A stretch of 64,000 nt of DNA from Echinarachnius parma (lineage: Eukaryota; Echinodermata; Echinoidea; Clypeasteroida; Echinarachniidae), in NCBI GenBank assembly GCA_037951105.1, contig JBAMJV010005472.1, positions 186,001-250,000 on the forward strand. Reading direction: 5' to 3'. The position numbers and the translations under genes are program-made. Under the pieces are notes generated by a model. The model saw only the letters and a list, made by a program, of their open reading frames with translations, ran no database searches and was not told where the DNA came from. Below are positions 49,270-60,300 of this stretch, piece by piece; within the stretch, counting starts at the first letter, position 1, and each line of letters starts with the position of its first letter.

Positions 49270-50199
49270 GTCTATTCAATCATGATTTTAACAAAACATC
49301 ACATGCATAATTTTGTATGAAAATTGGTTGAAACAAATGCTTTTTTAGAGAGTGCCCTTTTACGTTTTAATGGCTCTTTTTGAATGATTTTATGCCTCCG
49401 CAACGAAGTAGCCGGAGGCATTATGTTTTCGGGTTGTCCATCCGTACGTCCCGTTCTCGTGATCGCGTTATCTCAAGAACCGATTGACGGATTCTTACCA
49501 AACTTGGTACGTGTATCCTGGGGTGACAATGAACTGATTAGATTTTGGGGTAATGAGGTCATGAGGTCAAAGGTCACAGGGCTCATTATATGCAAACATA
49601 TCTCGTTATTGCGTTATTTCAAGAACCGATTGACAGATTCTCACCAAACTTAGTCCAAGTATGTATCTTGGGGCGCCGATGAACTGATTAGATTTTGGGG
49701 GCATGAGGTCAAAGGTCACAGGGCACAATATATATGCTAAATTAGCTTGTAATTGAAAAATCTCAAGAACTGAATGTCATTTCTATTAAACTTGGTACCT
49801 TAAGGCTTAATGTATCCCAGTAAGCCATTGTAGCCTTTAGATTTTGGTGTAATGAGGTCAAAGGTCAAGGTCACATGACTCATTAAGCCAAATTAGCTTA
49901 TAATTGCAATATCTCAAAAACCAGTTGACAAATAACCATCAAACTTGGTACCTACATTGTATTTGTAATTTTTACCATTGAAATTGAGTTGAAGCATTTA
50001 TTCAGTGCATGTTATTTTGGGCTTGATAGAAATCACGCAATGGCGGAGGCATCATTTTCGACTGCGCGTCTAGTTACTTAGTTGTTTGTAATTTTGTATA
50101 CCTGTCGAGCATGGTGAAGTTATAACTACTAGTTTGAAATGATTGTGAAGGTTTTGGTTGCTAAAGTTCAGCAATAACAAAACTGTTCTACCCCTTTGA
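49270..50199 (-). mobile_element. 550-bp TIR element, family A, copy 4 (split by a nested repeat)
   Basis: 49270-49390 and 50072-50199 read as the reverse complement of the copies at 19988, 21622 and 27952 (for example CTCTTTTTGAATGAT; CGAGCATGGTGAAGTTATAA; TTCTACCCCTTT). The two parts rejoin cleanly if 49391-50071 is left out. Confidence 0.8.
49391..50071 (+). mobile_element. Repeat of the GCCTCCG family carrying DR1 motifs (copy 2, nested)
   Basis: It begins ATGCCTCCGCAACGAAG and ends near GGCGGAGGCATCATTTTCGA. It contains three perfect AGGTCAAAGGTCA motifs (49564, 49706, 49855). It is inserted inside an older TIR element of the family at 19988, whose two halves flank it. Confidence 0.82.
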
Positions 50200-50401
50200 T
50201 AGTGTGTGCTTTACTTGAATATTATTAGTATATTAAAAACTGCTGGTCAGTTTAACTCATGTGCCTTATCAAAATGTGCCTTTTTATTTATATTATTTAA
50301 GCCATTAATTTGTATACTTTCTATGGGTTTTTATATCAAAGGTAAATCATTATTTGTATGCTATTTTTAGCTTCATTTTGTGTGCTATTTACAAAAGCAT
50401 G

Positions 50402-50565
50402 GGGTGTATTCTGAAAACGATTTTTAGCTAAAATTTATTGTATCTACGTCATATCTACGTCACTAAAATATTACACTGTACTTGAGGAATAGCGATTTGC
50501 TAAAATATATTTTAGTGACTTAGATATGACGTAGATAAAATAAATTTTAACTTCAGAATACACCT
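50402..50565. mobile_element. 164-bp TIR element
   Basis: Ends GGGTGTATTCTGAAAACG and ACTTCAGAATACACC, with the second inverted block ATCTACGTCATATCTACGTC. A small non-autonomous DNA element. Confidence 0.85.
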
Positions 50566-50943
50566 CCAGCATTTTTCTTTGATAGAAATAACAACTAGAT
50601 TAGTGTTTATCTTATTCAAATGAACTCTCATACATGTCTATACAAACATGTGATTTGTAAAAAGGATAATAAATGTATTTGGACCAGCTCCATAAAAGGC
50701 AAGCAATTTTCTGTGTGTGTCATATTCTGATGATGTAACATCATTTTGGATTTGTGTTTGTGCGAATGAAAATGCACGATCACCAGGCACGCCGGAAGCA
50801 GTTTTGGATTGGGGGGGGGGGGGGGGCAAAACCCCAAGGGGGCTCACAATTTGTGTGTGTAGGGGCTCATGCCCAACCACACTCACAGAATTGCCAACTT
50901 TGAGCCAGAGGTGAGAGTGAGACATTGCGAGGATAAAGCGACC

Positions 50944-51560
50944 AAGCCCGAGGGAGCGAAGTGACTGAGCGGAGTCCCCCCCTCCCACGGTAGGGAGCTT
51001 TTGCATTTTTTGACTTGAAATTGTGCAATCTGGTGCATAAAAACATGATCCAACCACATGCTTACAACCAAAAATGAGTCCCGAGGGAGCGAAGCGACCA
51101 AGGGCTGGGGCAGAGCCAGAGGGGGAGGGTTTGGGAGGGGGTATCCCCCTCCCACGGGGAAGATTTTGCATTTATATACTTGAAATGGTGCATTCTGGTG
51201 CATACAAACAAACCATATGCCACATTATGTATGATCCAACAACATAGCTTACAGCCAAAAATGAGTCCCGAGGGAGCGAAGCGACCGAGGGCTGGGTCAG
51301 AGCCGGAGGGGGAGGGTTTGGGAGGGGGTATCCCCCTCCCACGGGGAAGATTTTGCATTTATATACTTTAAATGGTTCAATTTGGTGCATAAAAACATCA
51401 ACCATATGCCACATTATGTATGATCCAACAACATAGCTTACAGCCAAAAATGAGTCCCGAGGGAGCGAAGCGACCGAGGGCTGGGGCAGAGTCAGAGGGG
51501 GTGGGTTTGGGAGGGGGTATCCCCCTCCCACGGGGAAGATTTTGCATTCATATACTTGAA
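50944..51560. repeat. 186-bp tandem repeat, four units
   Basis: CCCGAGGGAGCGAAGCGACC recurs at about 51079, 51265 and 51451 (186-bp steps), with a diverged first unit at about 50944. Each unit also has GGTATCCCCCTCCCACGGG and TATATACTTGAAATGGTG. Long open frames here are a by-product of periodicity (186 is a multiple of 3). Confidence 0.9.
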
Positions 51561-51570
51561 ATGGTGCAAT

Positions 51571-51727
51571 TTGGTACACGTCACACAAACAGCCAGAGCA
51601 ATAACAGCCTACACAGGAACTACGTGGACCGGTACAGAGAAATCCACCCTAGACGTACCATACGCAAGTTACACAACAAACTGAGCGAAAACGTTAAATG
51701 GATGTATAACTTAGTTTCTAAACGTTA
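51571..51727 (+). other. Possible terminal exon or transposon fragment, unassigned
   Basis: A plus-strand frame reads NYVDRYREIHPRRTIRKL then HNKLSENVKWMYNLVSKR and stops. It has a charged, helical, protein-like composition quite unlike the repeats on either side. A possible acceptor (cacacaaacag) precedes it. No partner exon was found, and it abuts the 186-bp repeat array, so it may be part of a mobile element. Confidence 0.35.
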
Positions 51728-52064
51728 GAATTAACAAGTATTGGCTGATACATTTAATTTTTTTCTTTTCCTTATTCTTTCTTTCTTTCTTTTCTTTTTC
51801 TTCTTTTTTTTTGAGGGGGGGGGGCAAAAACGCATTTTGCCACCCCACTTTTTGGATTGGGGGGGGGGGGCAGCCGCCCCCCCTGCCCCCCCTCTTCCGT
51901 CGCCTATGACCATCACGATACTCATGCACACAAACACTCAACATTCAACATCAAAACATGTAAATATATACAATCACATATATACCTTTTTTGTGGTTGA
52001 GTCCGTTTGTCTTTGCTGAAAAGTGTATGATGCGTGTTTGTGTGTCCCCTTGTAAAAAAGAAGT

Positions 52065-52735
52065 ACTGTGGAACGACCGCAAAAGTACTGCGAGTACTGC
52101 GGAACGACCACAAAAGTAGTGCAAGTACTGCGGAACGACCGCAAAAGTACTGCGAGGACTGCAAAACGACCGCAAAAGTACTGCGAGTACTGCGGAATGA
52201 CTGCAAAAGTACTGCGAATACTGCGGAACAACTGCAAAAGTACTGCAAGTATTGCGGAACAACCGCAAAAGTACTGCGAGTACTGCGGAACAACAGCAAA
52301 AGTACTGCTAGTACTGCGGAACGACCGCAAAAGTACTGCGAGTACTGCAGAACAACCGCAAATGTACTGCGAGTACTGTAGAACGACCCCAAAATACTGC
52401 GAGTACTGCAGAACAACTGCAAAAGTACTACAAAGCGACCGCAAAAGTACTGCGAGTACTGCGGAACAACCACAAAAGTACTGCGAGTACTGCGGAACGA
52501 CCACAAAAGTACTGCAAGTACTGCAGAACGACCGCAAAAAGTACTGCGAGTACTGCAAAACGACCGCAAAAGTACTGCGAGTACTGCGGAATGACCGCAA
52601 AAGTACTACGAGTACTGCGGAACAACAGCAAAAGTACTGCGGAACAACCGCAAAAGTACTGCAAGTACTGCGGAACAACCGCAAAAGTACTGCGGTACTA
52701 CTGCAATAAATGTACTGCAGTAGTACTGCAGTACT
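52065..52735. repeat. 31-bp minisatellite, about 21 units
   Basis: The unit is GCGGAACGACCGCAAAAG with TACTGCGAGTACT, varying at a few positions. Most units lack stops in any frame, so long frames appear on both strands. This is a tandem repeat without spacers, so not CRISPR. Confidence 0.93.
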
Positions 52736-52821
52736 TTTTTTTACATGGGTCAGGCGTGATTTTTTGTTTTGTTAAAGAATGTATGTGTGTGGGTATGTAT
52801 GTGTGTGTATGTGCAGCTTGC

Positions 52822-52829
<8 letters not shown>

Positions 52830-52869
<40 letters not shown>
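52830..52869. repeat. TG dinucleotide satellite
   Basis: TGTGTGTGTGTGTGTGTG run. Confidence 0.9.
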
Positions 52870-52871
<2 letters not shown>

Positions 52872-53009
52872 TTGTTTGTGAGTGAATGTACCTGCATGCA
52901 TTATTGTGTCAAGTGGGGAAAGACATACAAATTGTATATGGCCTATAGATATATTCACTTTTGCCAGGGGAGGGGAACGGGAGGGGGGGGGGGGGGGGGG
53001 AGCGTGAAC

Positions 53010-54780
53010 CCAAATTAATATGGTGTTGTCTTTATATTTCTTCTGAGGCAGTTAGGGACTGCCAAACATTCCTATTTGCGGGGAGGGGTATTTGCCCCTG
53101 TTAAATGAGTTTGTTCAGATGGGTCAATGATATGCTTTGATCAGAACTGAACATTACAGTAGTTATATAATATAATATATGAGTGTTTCTTCTTATGACA
53201 ATTTTCAAAGTCTAGACAATATTTGAGCTAGATAAGGGCCAAATAGATTATTAATGTCATACTTGTTTCTTTATTTAAAAAAAAAAACTCTATGATGCAT
53301 ATTTGTAACAGAAGCAAATATATGTGTAAAGAAGTGACACTTATATTCATAAAAAAAGAATTATATAATAAAACCTAATGGGATAATTAGTATACAGTAG
53401 GGTAGTACAATGCCAGTATCATAGGCAGATAGGATTTTGTAGAAAACTTATGCATCATGCGATCCTTAGTACATGTTCAAAGATTTATATGTATTTAGTG
53501 GTATGAAATTAGGCCCCTGTTGTTGCAAGTTTCGTATACAGTATGGGAAAGGCCCGACGGGGGCCCCTTCCCGCTGACTAGTTACTGTTAAATTGTCTCA
53601 ATTATAATGTACTAGACCCATAAATTATATTTCCCAAAAAAAGTTATGGTTCGTGAATACCATTTCTTAACTTGAAATAATGAAATGATATTTTTGTCTG
53701 GGATTTTTTTGGTTGGATTGGGGGGGGGGGGGGGGGGGGCGGGGGGCGGGGGGGGATGAGGGCAGTGTTATCACTTCATATTCAAAGATATAGGAAAATT
53801 TGTTCTGGAGCTGAAAAATGTCCCTATTAGCGACATTTCTCGTATACATATTCAGCAAAGTTAACACAAAACAGGTACAATTCAGCATTAACAAATGACC
53901 CTATTGTGTGCATTTCGAGAAAATATTACCCAAAATATAAAAAGATAAAAACAATTTGTGGCCCTCTATCTATTTTACATAATCAAGTTTCGTAAACATT
54001 TTAATGAAATATGTACTTGTTTTCTTTTTTCTGCTAACATATTCATGACATAATATGTATATTATATACATACAAATTGTATATATTATATACAATTTGT
54101 ATTTCCGCGATTTTTTCTGTTACGCAAAGACATCTGCAAATTGACCCCCCTTTTTTGGGGGGGGGAGGGGGGGTGGGGTTGTATTAACATGCTTCAACGG
54201 GGAAATATATTTTGTTACATTAAATCAAGTACAATCCATGATTAAATGTAAACAAAAAACTCCTTAAATACATGTTATACTTGTTGTTTATATAATATGT
54301 CGTACCTTATGTAGGAAATCAAATACCGAATGGGGAAAAAAGACTGACTCAATAAAAATTGCCGGAAAATTACTCAGAATCGAAGGGCGTCAACCCAATC
54401 ATGTATCGCATGAATGTTTTCATTGAAATATCGGTCAATCGGTATCGATACCTTTCCGATTCAAAATTGTTTACGAATGCTAGGCGACTCGACGTGATGA
54501 AGAAGTGAAAAGAAATTGCTCCGAAATTACGAATTTGTAAGTTTATTAATATTTTTGAATCAATGCATGTTTCATTTGATATGTCAAGATATGGAAATGT
54601 TGATCGCTTTGATTATGGCATTTACCAAGAATGAATAATAAGCAGTTCGAATGACGTGATGTATTCGTGGTGGGTTCCGCAATTTCTTCCCAGTCCCGTG
54701 TGTTGTATTTTGTGTGGCATGTTATGACGGTCAATCGTGTGTATTCAGATATGAATTTTTCTTTGGCGTCGTCATGCGGT
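53010..54780. other. Intergenic region upstream of the SAM gene
   Basis: No gene seen. It contains an AT palindrome (54050-54103) and G tracts. A donor-like AATTT|gtaagt at 54537, after a slightly CpG-enriched stretch (54360-54530), could mark a non-coding first exon of the SAM gene joined to the acceptor at 56634. Confidence 0.4.
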
Positions 54781-54781
54781 G

Positions 54782-55930
54782 TAAAAGGGAATTCCACCTC
54801 AGAAATGTGTTGTCTGTTTGTAGCGAATATGATAAGGAGAATGAGAGGAATCATGAACGAAAATCTGAGCAAAAAGTGTTGAGCACAGAAAAGTTATAAA
54901 TTGAATAAAGAATTATGACGAGTTTGAAATTGAACTTGTCTTTGTCTTTTTAATTTTATTATATTATTTTTTAAAATTAATGTTTTACTTTTATTTTGTG
55001 TTACTTTGTTAAAACTAAAAGTTAACGATTATAAATATTAATCATGCAAGATTGAGAATTGTGGTAATCGCTTCGAATTATTGCATGTTGGTGGTGGCAT
55101 TATTTGACCTGTCTAGTCTCTGCCTAGCCCTAGTACTATCACTACTATCTGTATTCGTTCATATTTTTGTAAAAACTAGCAAAATAAAAGCAATTTATCA
55201 AATGAGAAATAAGTCAATTTTCATGTATGGTAATTGGTAGGCCGTACTACACATCAGCACTGTTTTTAATATCGGCACACCGGCCGCGTAATATTTGTTT
55301 TTGCGCGTGTTGTGAAAAATTGCGCATGTCATGATGCGCGCTACCCTTAGAAACTGAACTGGTCGAAATTTTGAAGAGAAATAATGCGTAGATCGTCCGT
55401 TTCGAGTAAATTTGTGAAATGATGCCAACAAAATGAAAATCGCACACAAAATTTTGAGTTGCGTGCATTGTCAACGAGAGTTGAGGGGGTGCCGGTATAA
55501 AAAACACTTCAAACTTGTGAAGCCAAAAAACGATGTGCGCGTTCGAAGGCACTATCTCAAAATATAATTAATACATCGCAAATCTGATCATCGCATCGGA
55601 ATCTGCACTATTTTCTCAATGTGTGAATACAATTTCAAGAAATTTGTACGATTTTTAAGTCTAAAATTGTCGGAAATGTTTTAGGGTGCCGATGTGGGGG
55701 TCTCTCAATCATACAAAATGTATTGTTGGCAGGTAGCTTGTGAATGATGTTACCTTCATTCATCATTTATCGCTCATTTCTGCATGATGATCAAATACAC
55801 ATAGGCTAGCATTTTTTGTCTGTTTTAGTGTTGTCCGATTCTGATAAAATTGTCACGAATTGTTCTCATTCCTCTTCTTATTCTGTTAAGTCAATACTTC
55901 AATCAAATCTTACTTGGAATTCCCCTTTAA
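54782..55930. mobile_element. Family B TIR element, copy 2 (enlarged)
   Basis: It starts AAAAGGGAATTCCACCTC and ends TTGGAATTCCCCTTTAA. It shares GAATCATGAACGAAAATCTG with copy 1 but is twice as long, so it holds extra sequence, probably an insertion around 54900-55600. Confidence 0.78.
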
Positions 55931-56653
55931 TCTCTTGTAATCTCTTGTGATCTGCAACTTAGGGAGCTTAGATCTGTAACTTTGCCTTTGTATCTGTACA
56001 TTTCTCTTCCAAAGCACATGATAATTCATGAGAAGTTGTTAATGTTTTCATAAGTATTTTTTTCTTGAAGTTGATGGAAATAAATGTGTAAATTGTTGAA
56101 ATAAAAAACATGTCTTTGCTAAAATTTGCTGGGATTACTTGATCACGTGTATTGCAAATATATTTTGTATGGTCAGATCATCAAATCTGTCTTTCATGAT
56201 CAAGTAGGACTATGTAGGAGAAAATTGAAAAAACAAATTTCAATCAGTCTCAAAACTGAACTTGGGGGTGTATATAAAGAGTTGCAATTAATCACATAGT
56301 TGTGTTTAATAGCAAGTCAGAAAATGCGCCTAAATGCGCATTTCTGATAGGCTCAAGTGCGCATGTTTTCTAACTTGTGGTCAATCACACACTTTATACA
56401 ACACCCCCAGAAAAGGTTCGAGTTTCCTCTAATATCTTCAATACATATTGAGACTGAAGCTCTGAATCTCTATTCCTTTCAGATTTTGTTAAAAGTATCC
56501 CTGGTGATCAAGCAACTGATCCCCTAAGTAAGTCCAGTTAGCTCTCAAACCGTAACATCATGATCACAGACTACATTTACAATGCAATGAAATAGAATGT
56601 TGTTTTCTTTGTCTGCATTTTTGTACCCTTCCAGGTTCCAGGATCACATTACT

Positions 56654-56726
56654 ATGGAAGCACCTTTTCTACTGACAGTGAGCTAAACATGCTGAATACT
56701 TTTCTTGTGTCATGCTGAATAAGTAA
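56654..56726 (+). promoter_or_regulatory. Three short upstream ORFs before the SAM gene start
   Basis: In the presumed leader: 56654-56686 (MEAPFLLTVS), 56689-56718 (MLNTFLVSC) and 56712-56726 (MLNK). The last two overlap in different frames. All end before the main ATG at 56739. They could dampen translation, as uORFs often do. They matter only if this leader is transcribed as inferred. Confidence 0.55.
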
Positions 56727-56738
56727 AGACTAACCATC

Positions 56739-57381
56739 ATGTTTGGTTGGAAGAAAAAGAAGAAAGAGAAAGAGAGCACCAAACCTCCAGCTCAATCCTC
56801 TGGATTTTCATCATCCCTGAACAACCTGCTGAAGGGCTCCCCGAAGGGGAAGAAAGGCAGCAAGTATGGAAAGACAGACATCTTGGGCGGTAGCCAGACG
56901 TCTGGGAGCAATTCGCCTCACTCCGTCGCGGGACGGTCGTCGGTCATCTCAAACGGATCGGCCTCGCCATCCCCCAGCAGCAACTCCAATCAGATCACCT
57001 CCCAGTTTGTGCATTCGCTCCCGCCACCGGAGTACTCGCAGCATGTGCCCCCAGATCACCGCCTCCCTGTACCCAAAGCAACTCCCACTCCTGACGAGCG
57101 CTCGCTGAATGCCACCTACACCCCTCCACCTGGATACGGCCTCCTGAAGCATGTGGATCGTCCACCGTCCACTGCATCCAATCTGTCCAGGGTGGCTGCT
57201 GTGGACCAGGATGGGGTGGATGTTGCCTTCGATGGACCAGAGTCACCAGACTCTAGTAGAGTGTCCCAGGGTGCAAATGGGAGCACCTACGAGAGGAAGC
57301 CCCTGCAGGAATGGACGGAGGATGAAGTCCTGCAGTGGCTCAACGATAGCAACATGGACTACTTTGCAGACCTCTTTTTAG
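56739..57381 (+). CDS. SAM gene coding exon 1 (polybasic N-terminus, first part of SAM1)
   Basis: The ATG at 56739 starts MFGWKKKKKEKES. The exon is 214 codons plus one base, ending NMDYFADLFL with donor TTAG|gtacat. Upstream, an acceptor (acccttccag, ending 56634) puts at least 104 bases of leader in the same exon, with three short upstream ORFs. Confidence 0.9.
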
Positions 57382-60300
57382 GTACATTCTTTTTGTTTAT
57401 ATATTATATAACTTTGTACATCTAAGCACTAGATCAAGCTGATATATTGCTCAGCACCAATATGAAGAAGGCTGTGTATTAACCCTAGATGTAGATTTCA
57501 CAATTTAGTAGGGCATCTAGGGAGCTTACAATTCTTGGAAGTTACCTAAAGCATAATATATATATTTTTTTCAACCACTGCTATTTATTTAATGGACATG
57601 ATTCATAGTATGGAATGAAGGATACACGCATGCATGATATGTATTTGTTTATTTAAAGCATTTGAATAAAAACTATTTGTATTATTTGAATAAATAACCC
57701 TATACTGCCATATTGAAATTCTTCCCTTGCAGGTTGTGACATCGATGGGGACTATCTTTCCCAGGTTACAGAAGATGATCTTGGTAAGTGGATGAAAATA
57801 ATTCTTGTTTTTCCTCTTTGAAAATTGTACAAAATTTTGTATTCTTAATTTTACATTTTTCCACCTCCTCTGTAAAATTTCAAATGTTATAATCATGACT
57901 TTACATGTTATTGATATTTGGTAATTTGACAGATGTTTACTAAGAAGTACATAAGGATGGTCTTTACCTGTCCTTAGCACATTCATGATTACTTATCTTT
58001 TTATTGTTTATTTATTAGTATCATAATTATTTACTTCTTTGTCTTTTTTAAATCAGTGTAACCACCTTCAGTAATCTGGCACTGTTTTCTAGGGGGGCCC
58101 TGTTTACTAGTTTAACTACAGTACAATTATATAGAACACTCAATAGTATAAAGACTAAACACAATAATTATAATTTTTGTTAACATTCTGTTTTGTTTGT
58201 TGCTTGCAGTTGATTTGGAGGTAGAAGAGGCTAATCTCAGGAAACAACTGTTGCATGAGATTGCCAAACTGAAGGCCGGCCAGACTACAAAAACTGTACA
58301 AGAAACTGCTACTAATGAACAGGTAAATGACTACACCATTATTTTCTCATTATTGTCCTTGTTAGAATCTCTTTCATATGCTCATGTTATCATGTGCTGT
58401 GTGGACTACCTGATTATCTTTGTCATCTCTCTTAAACTGACTTGAAAATTGAAATACGCAATTTACATTGTGGTTAAAGGGTGATAACATGTAAATAATC
58501 ACAGAGTATATTAGAGACATCAGCCAGGAGCTATACATTGATTTTATACTTGTAAACAGTCTGAGAGAGATATGATGCCAAATGCCCTGGCAGCACAACT
58601 ATAGACTTATGAAACAGTTACATCTAACCGTCGACTTGAAGAACATTGTCACCATTTTAACCATCGGTACCATTTCAAGATAATGAGAAGCTAGCCTTTT
58701 CACCCTAATCCTTGTCATTTCCATTCTTCATTATAAGAAGGATAAACACAGCAGTAAGGACAATTCAGAGTTGGTCTATTTTGGGGACACTTCTGTGCCC
58801 CATTTCATTAAACTTTTGCAATTGTTCTAATTTTGTAACTACCATGGCAACATCTGCAATGCTCGATGCTGATTGGCTGTGGACCTACTAGTTACAATAA
58901 TTGGAGTTTTATGAAATGGGGCACAGATGAGGATCTCTTCCCAGATTCACCAAAGTTCCCCACCTTCCTCTCGATACCAAAGGCCCTTCCACCACAGCCA
59001 TAGAGTTATAAACATCACCACCATCTAAACCATAATAATCCATTTTCAGATAATGCGTGCAAACTATCTTCCTGAATATTTTCCTGGTCATTTCTTTTCT
59101 TCATTATACTAGGACGACGAACAGAGTAGTTTGGATAATTCAGACTCGGTCCACTTTGGCGACACTTCTGATGAGGACCTCTTTCCAGACTTGCCAAAGT
59201 CCCCAGCACTCTCCATGATGCCAAAGGCAAAGGCACAACAACCAAAGGCTCCAACATCAACAATATCAACAACTTCATCATCATCAAAACCAGCTACCCC
59301 ATCCAAACGAGCCGCACGATCCATACCAGTGTCTGCTACAGAAGACAAGCAGTCTCCCAGTAGAAAAGGAAATGAGACAAATGCTATTTCTGGTAATTAT
59401 GGGGAGATGCAAATTCATAGTTAGTTTCCGGAATATGGTTAACAATTTTATTGGAATGGCTAATAATACTCTAAATTTGTAGGAAAACTGGTTCACTTTT
59501 TTTTTATAAAGATCTGAAATTATTATATTTCATGCATGCCAATTTATCTCCAGCTCTCTATTTCTTTCTTTGTCTTCCATTGAATGTTGATATTAATATT
59601 TGTTACAGTTGTTCACTCAAATGCATTACTATTGACCACAACAGAGGCTGCTTTGAAGCAAGCATTATCTGGTGGAAACCTCCCCTTCAACAAGAAGAAA
59701 GTCACTGAATGGAACGAGAGGGACATCATTCATTGGCTGGATTCCATCAACTTGGGACACCTGGCACAGGAGTTCATTGGTAAGTCATTTTAAATAATGT
59801 CAAGCGTGGGGATGCTACACTGCAGATCACCTTTTTGAACTAGACTAGTTTGTCTATACTGCATGATGATAATTATAATATCAAGCATTTATAAAGCACC
59901 ATCTATCTAGGTACTGTATACGCCAATATTTTCGCGTACAGATATTTTCGCGAATGAGGGGGTCTCAGACATTTTCGCGAGTTGTTAATTTCGCGATCTG
60001 CCGGCCCTGTGAGAAAATAGCATCGCACAGAAATTAGAATATGACAAAAATGATGTGTACTTTGCACGAGAAAATCCTTTTAATAAATGAACAAATGTGT
60101 ATTCTATCATAACGGCGACATAACATAATGTAATTTCTACGGAAATATTGTTAAAATGTACACAAATTTTACCTCAGTTTCGGTCAAAATATGATTTATA
60201 AGCTTTATAGTAACTAGAAGCATTGTCCCGTGAATGGTGATTCTCGTACTAATAAATAATAATGAGTTTCGCATATAGAGCTGAATACTGTACAAGTCTA

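Larger units (their letters stand above)
45830..53739 (+). repeat. Recurrent G tracts (15-21 bases) between the EF-hand exons and the SAM gene
   Basis: G runs at 45830-45850, 50811-50826, 51859-51870, 52983-53000 and 53720-53739. Three are led by the same TTGGATTGGGG phrase, so they may be extended from one dispersed sequence. Other runs in the window: 5261-5275, 16048-16067, 18667-18681 and C at 35190-35203. Confidence 0.85.

Noticed and set aside
50638-51728. Several open frames of 98-177 codons
   Set aside because: They arise from the 186-bp tandem repeat, whose length keeps frame. Composition is that of repeat DNA.
52065-52735. Long open frames (over 200 codons) on both strands, and a CRISPR-like look
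   Set aside because: A 31-bp tandem repeat without spacers explains both the open frames and the periodicity. CRISPR arrays are not expected in an animal genome.
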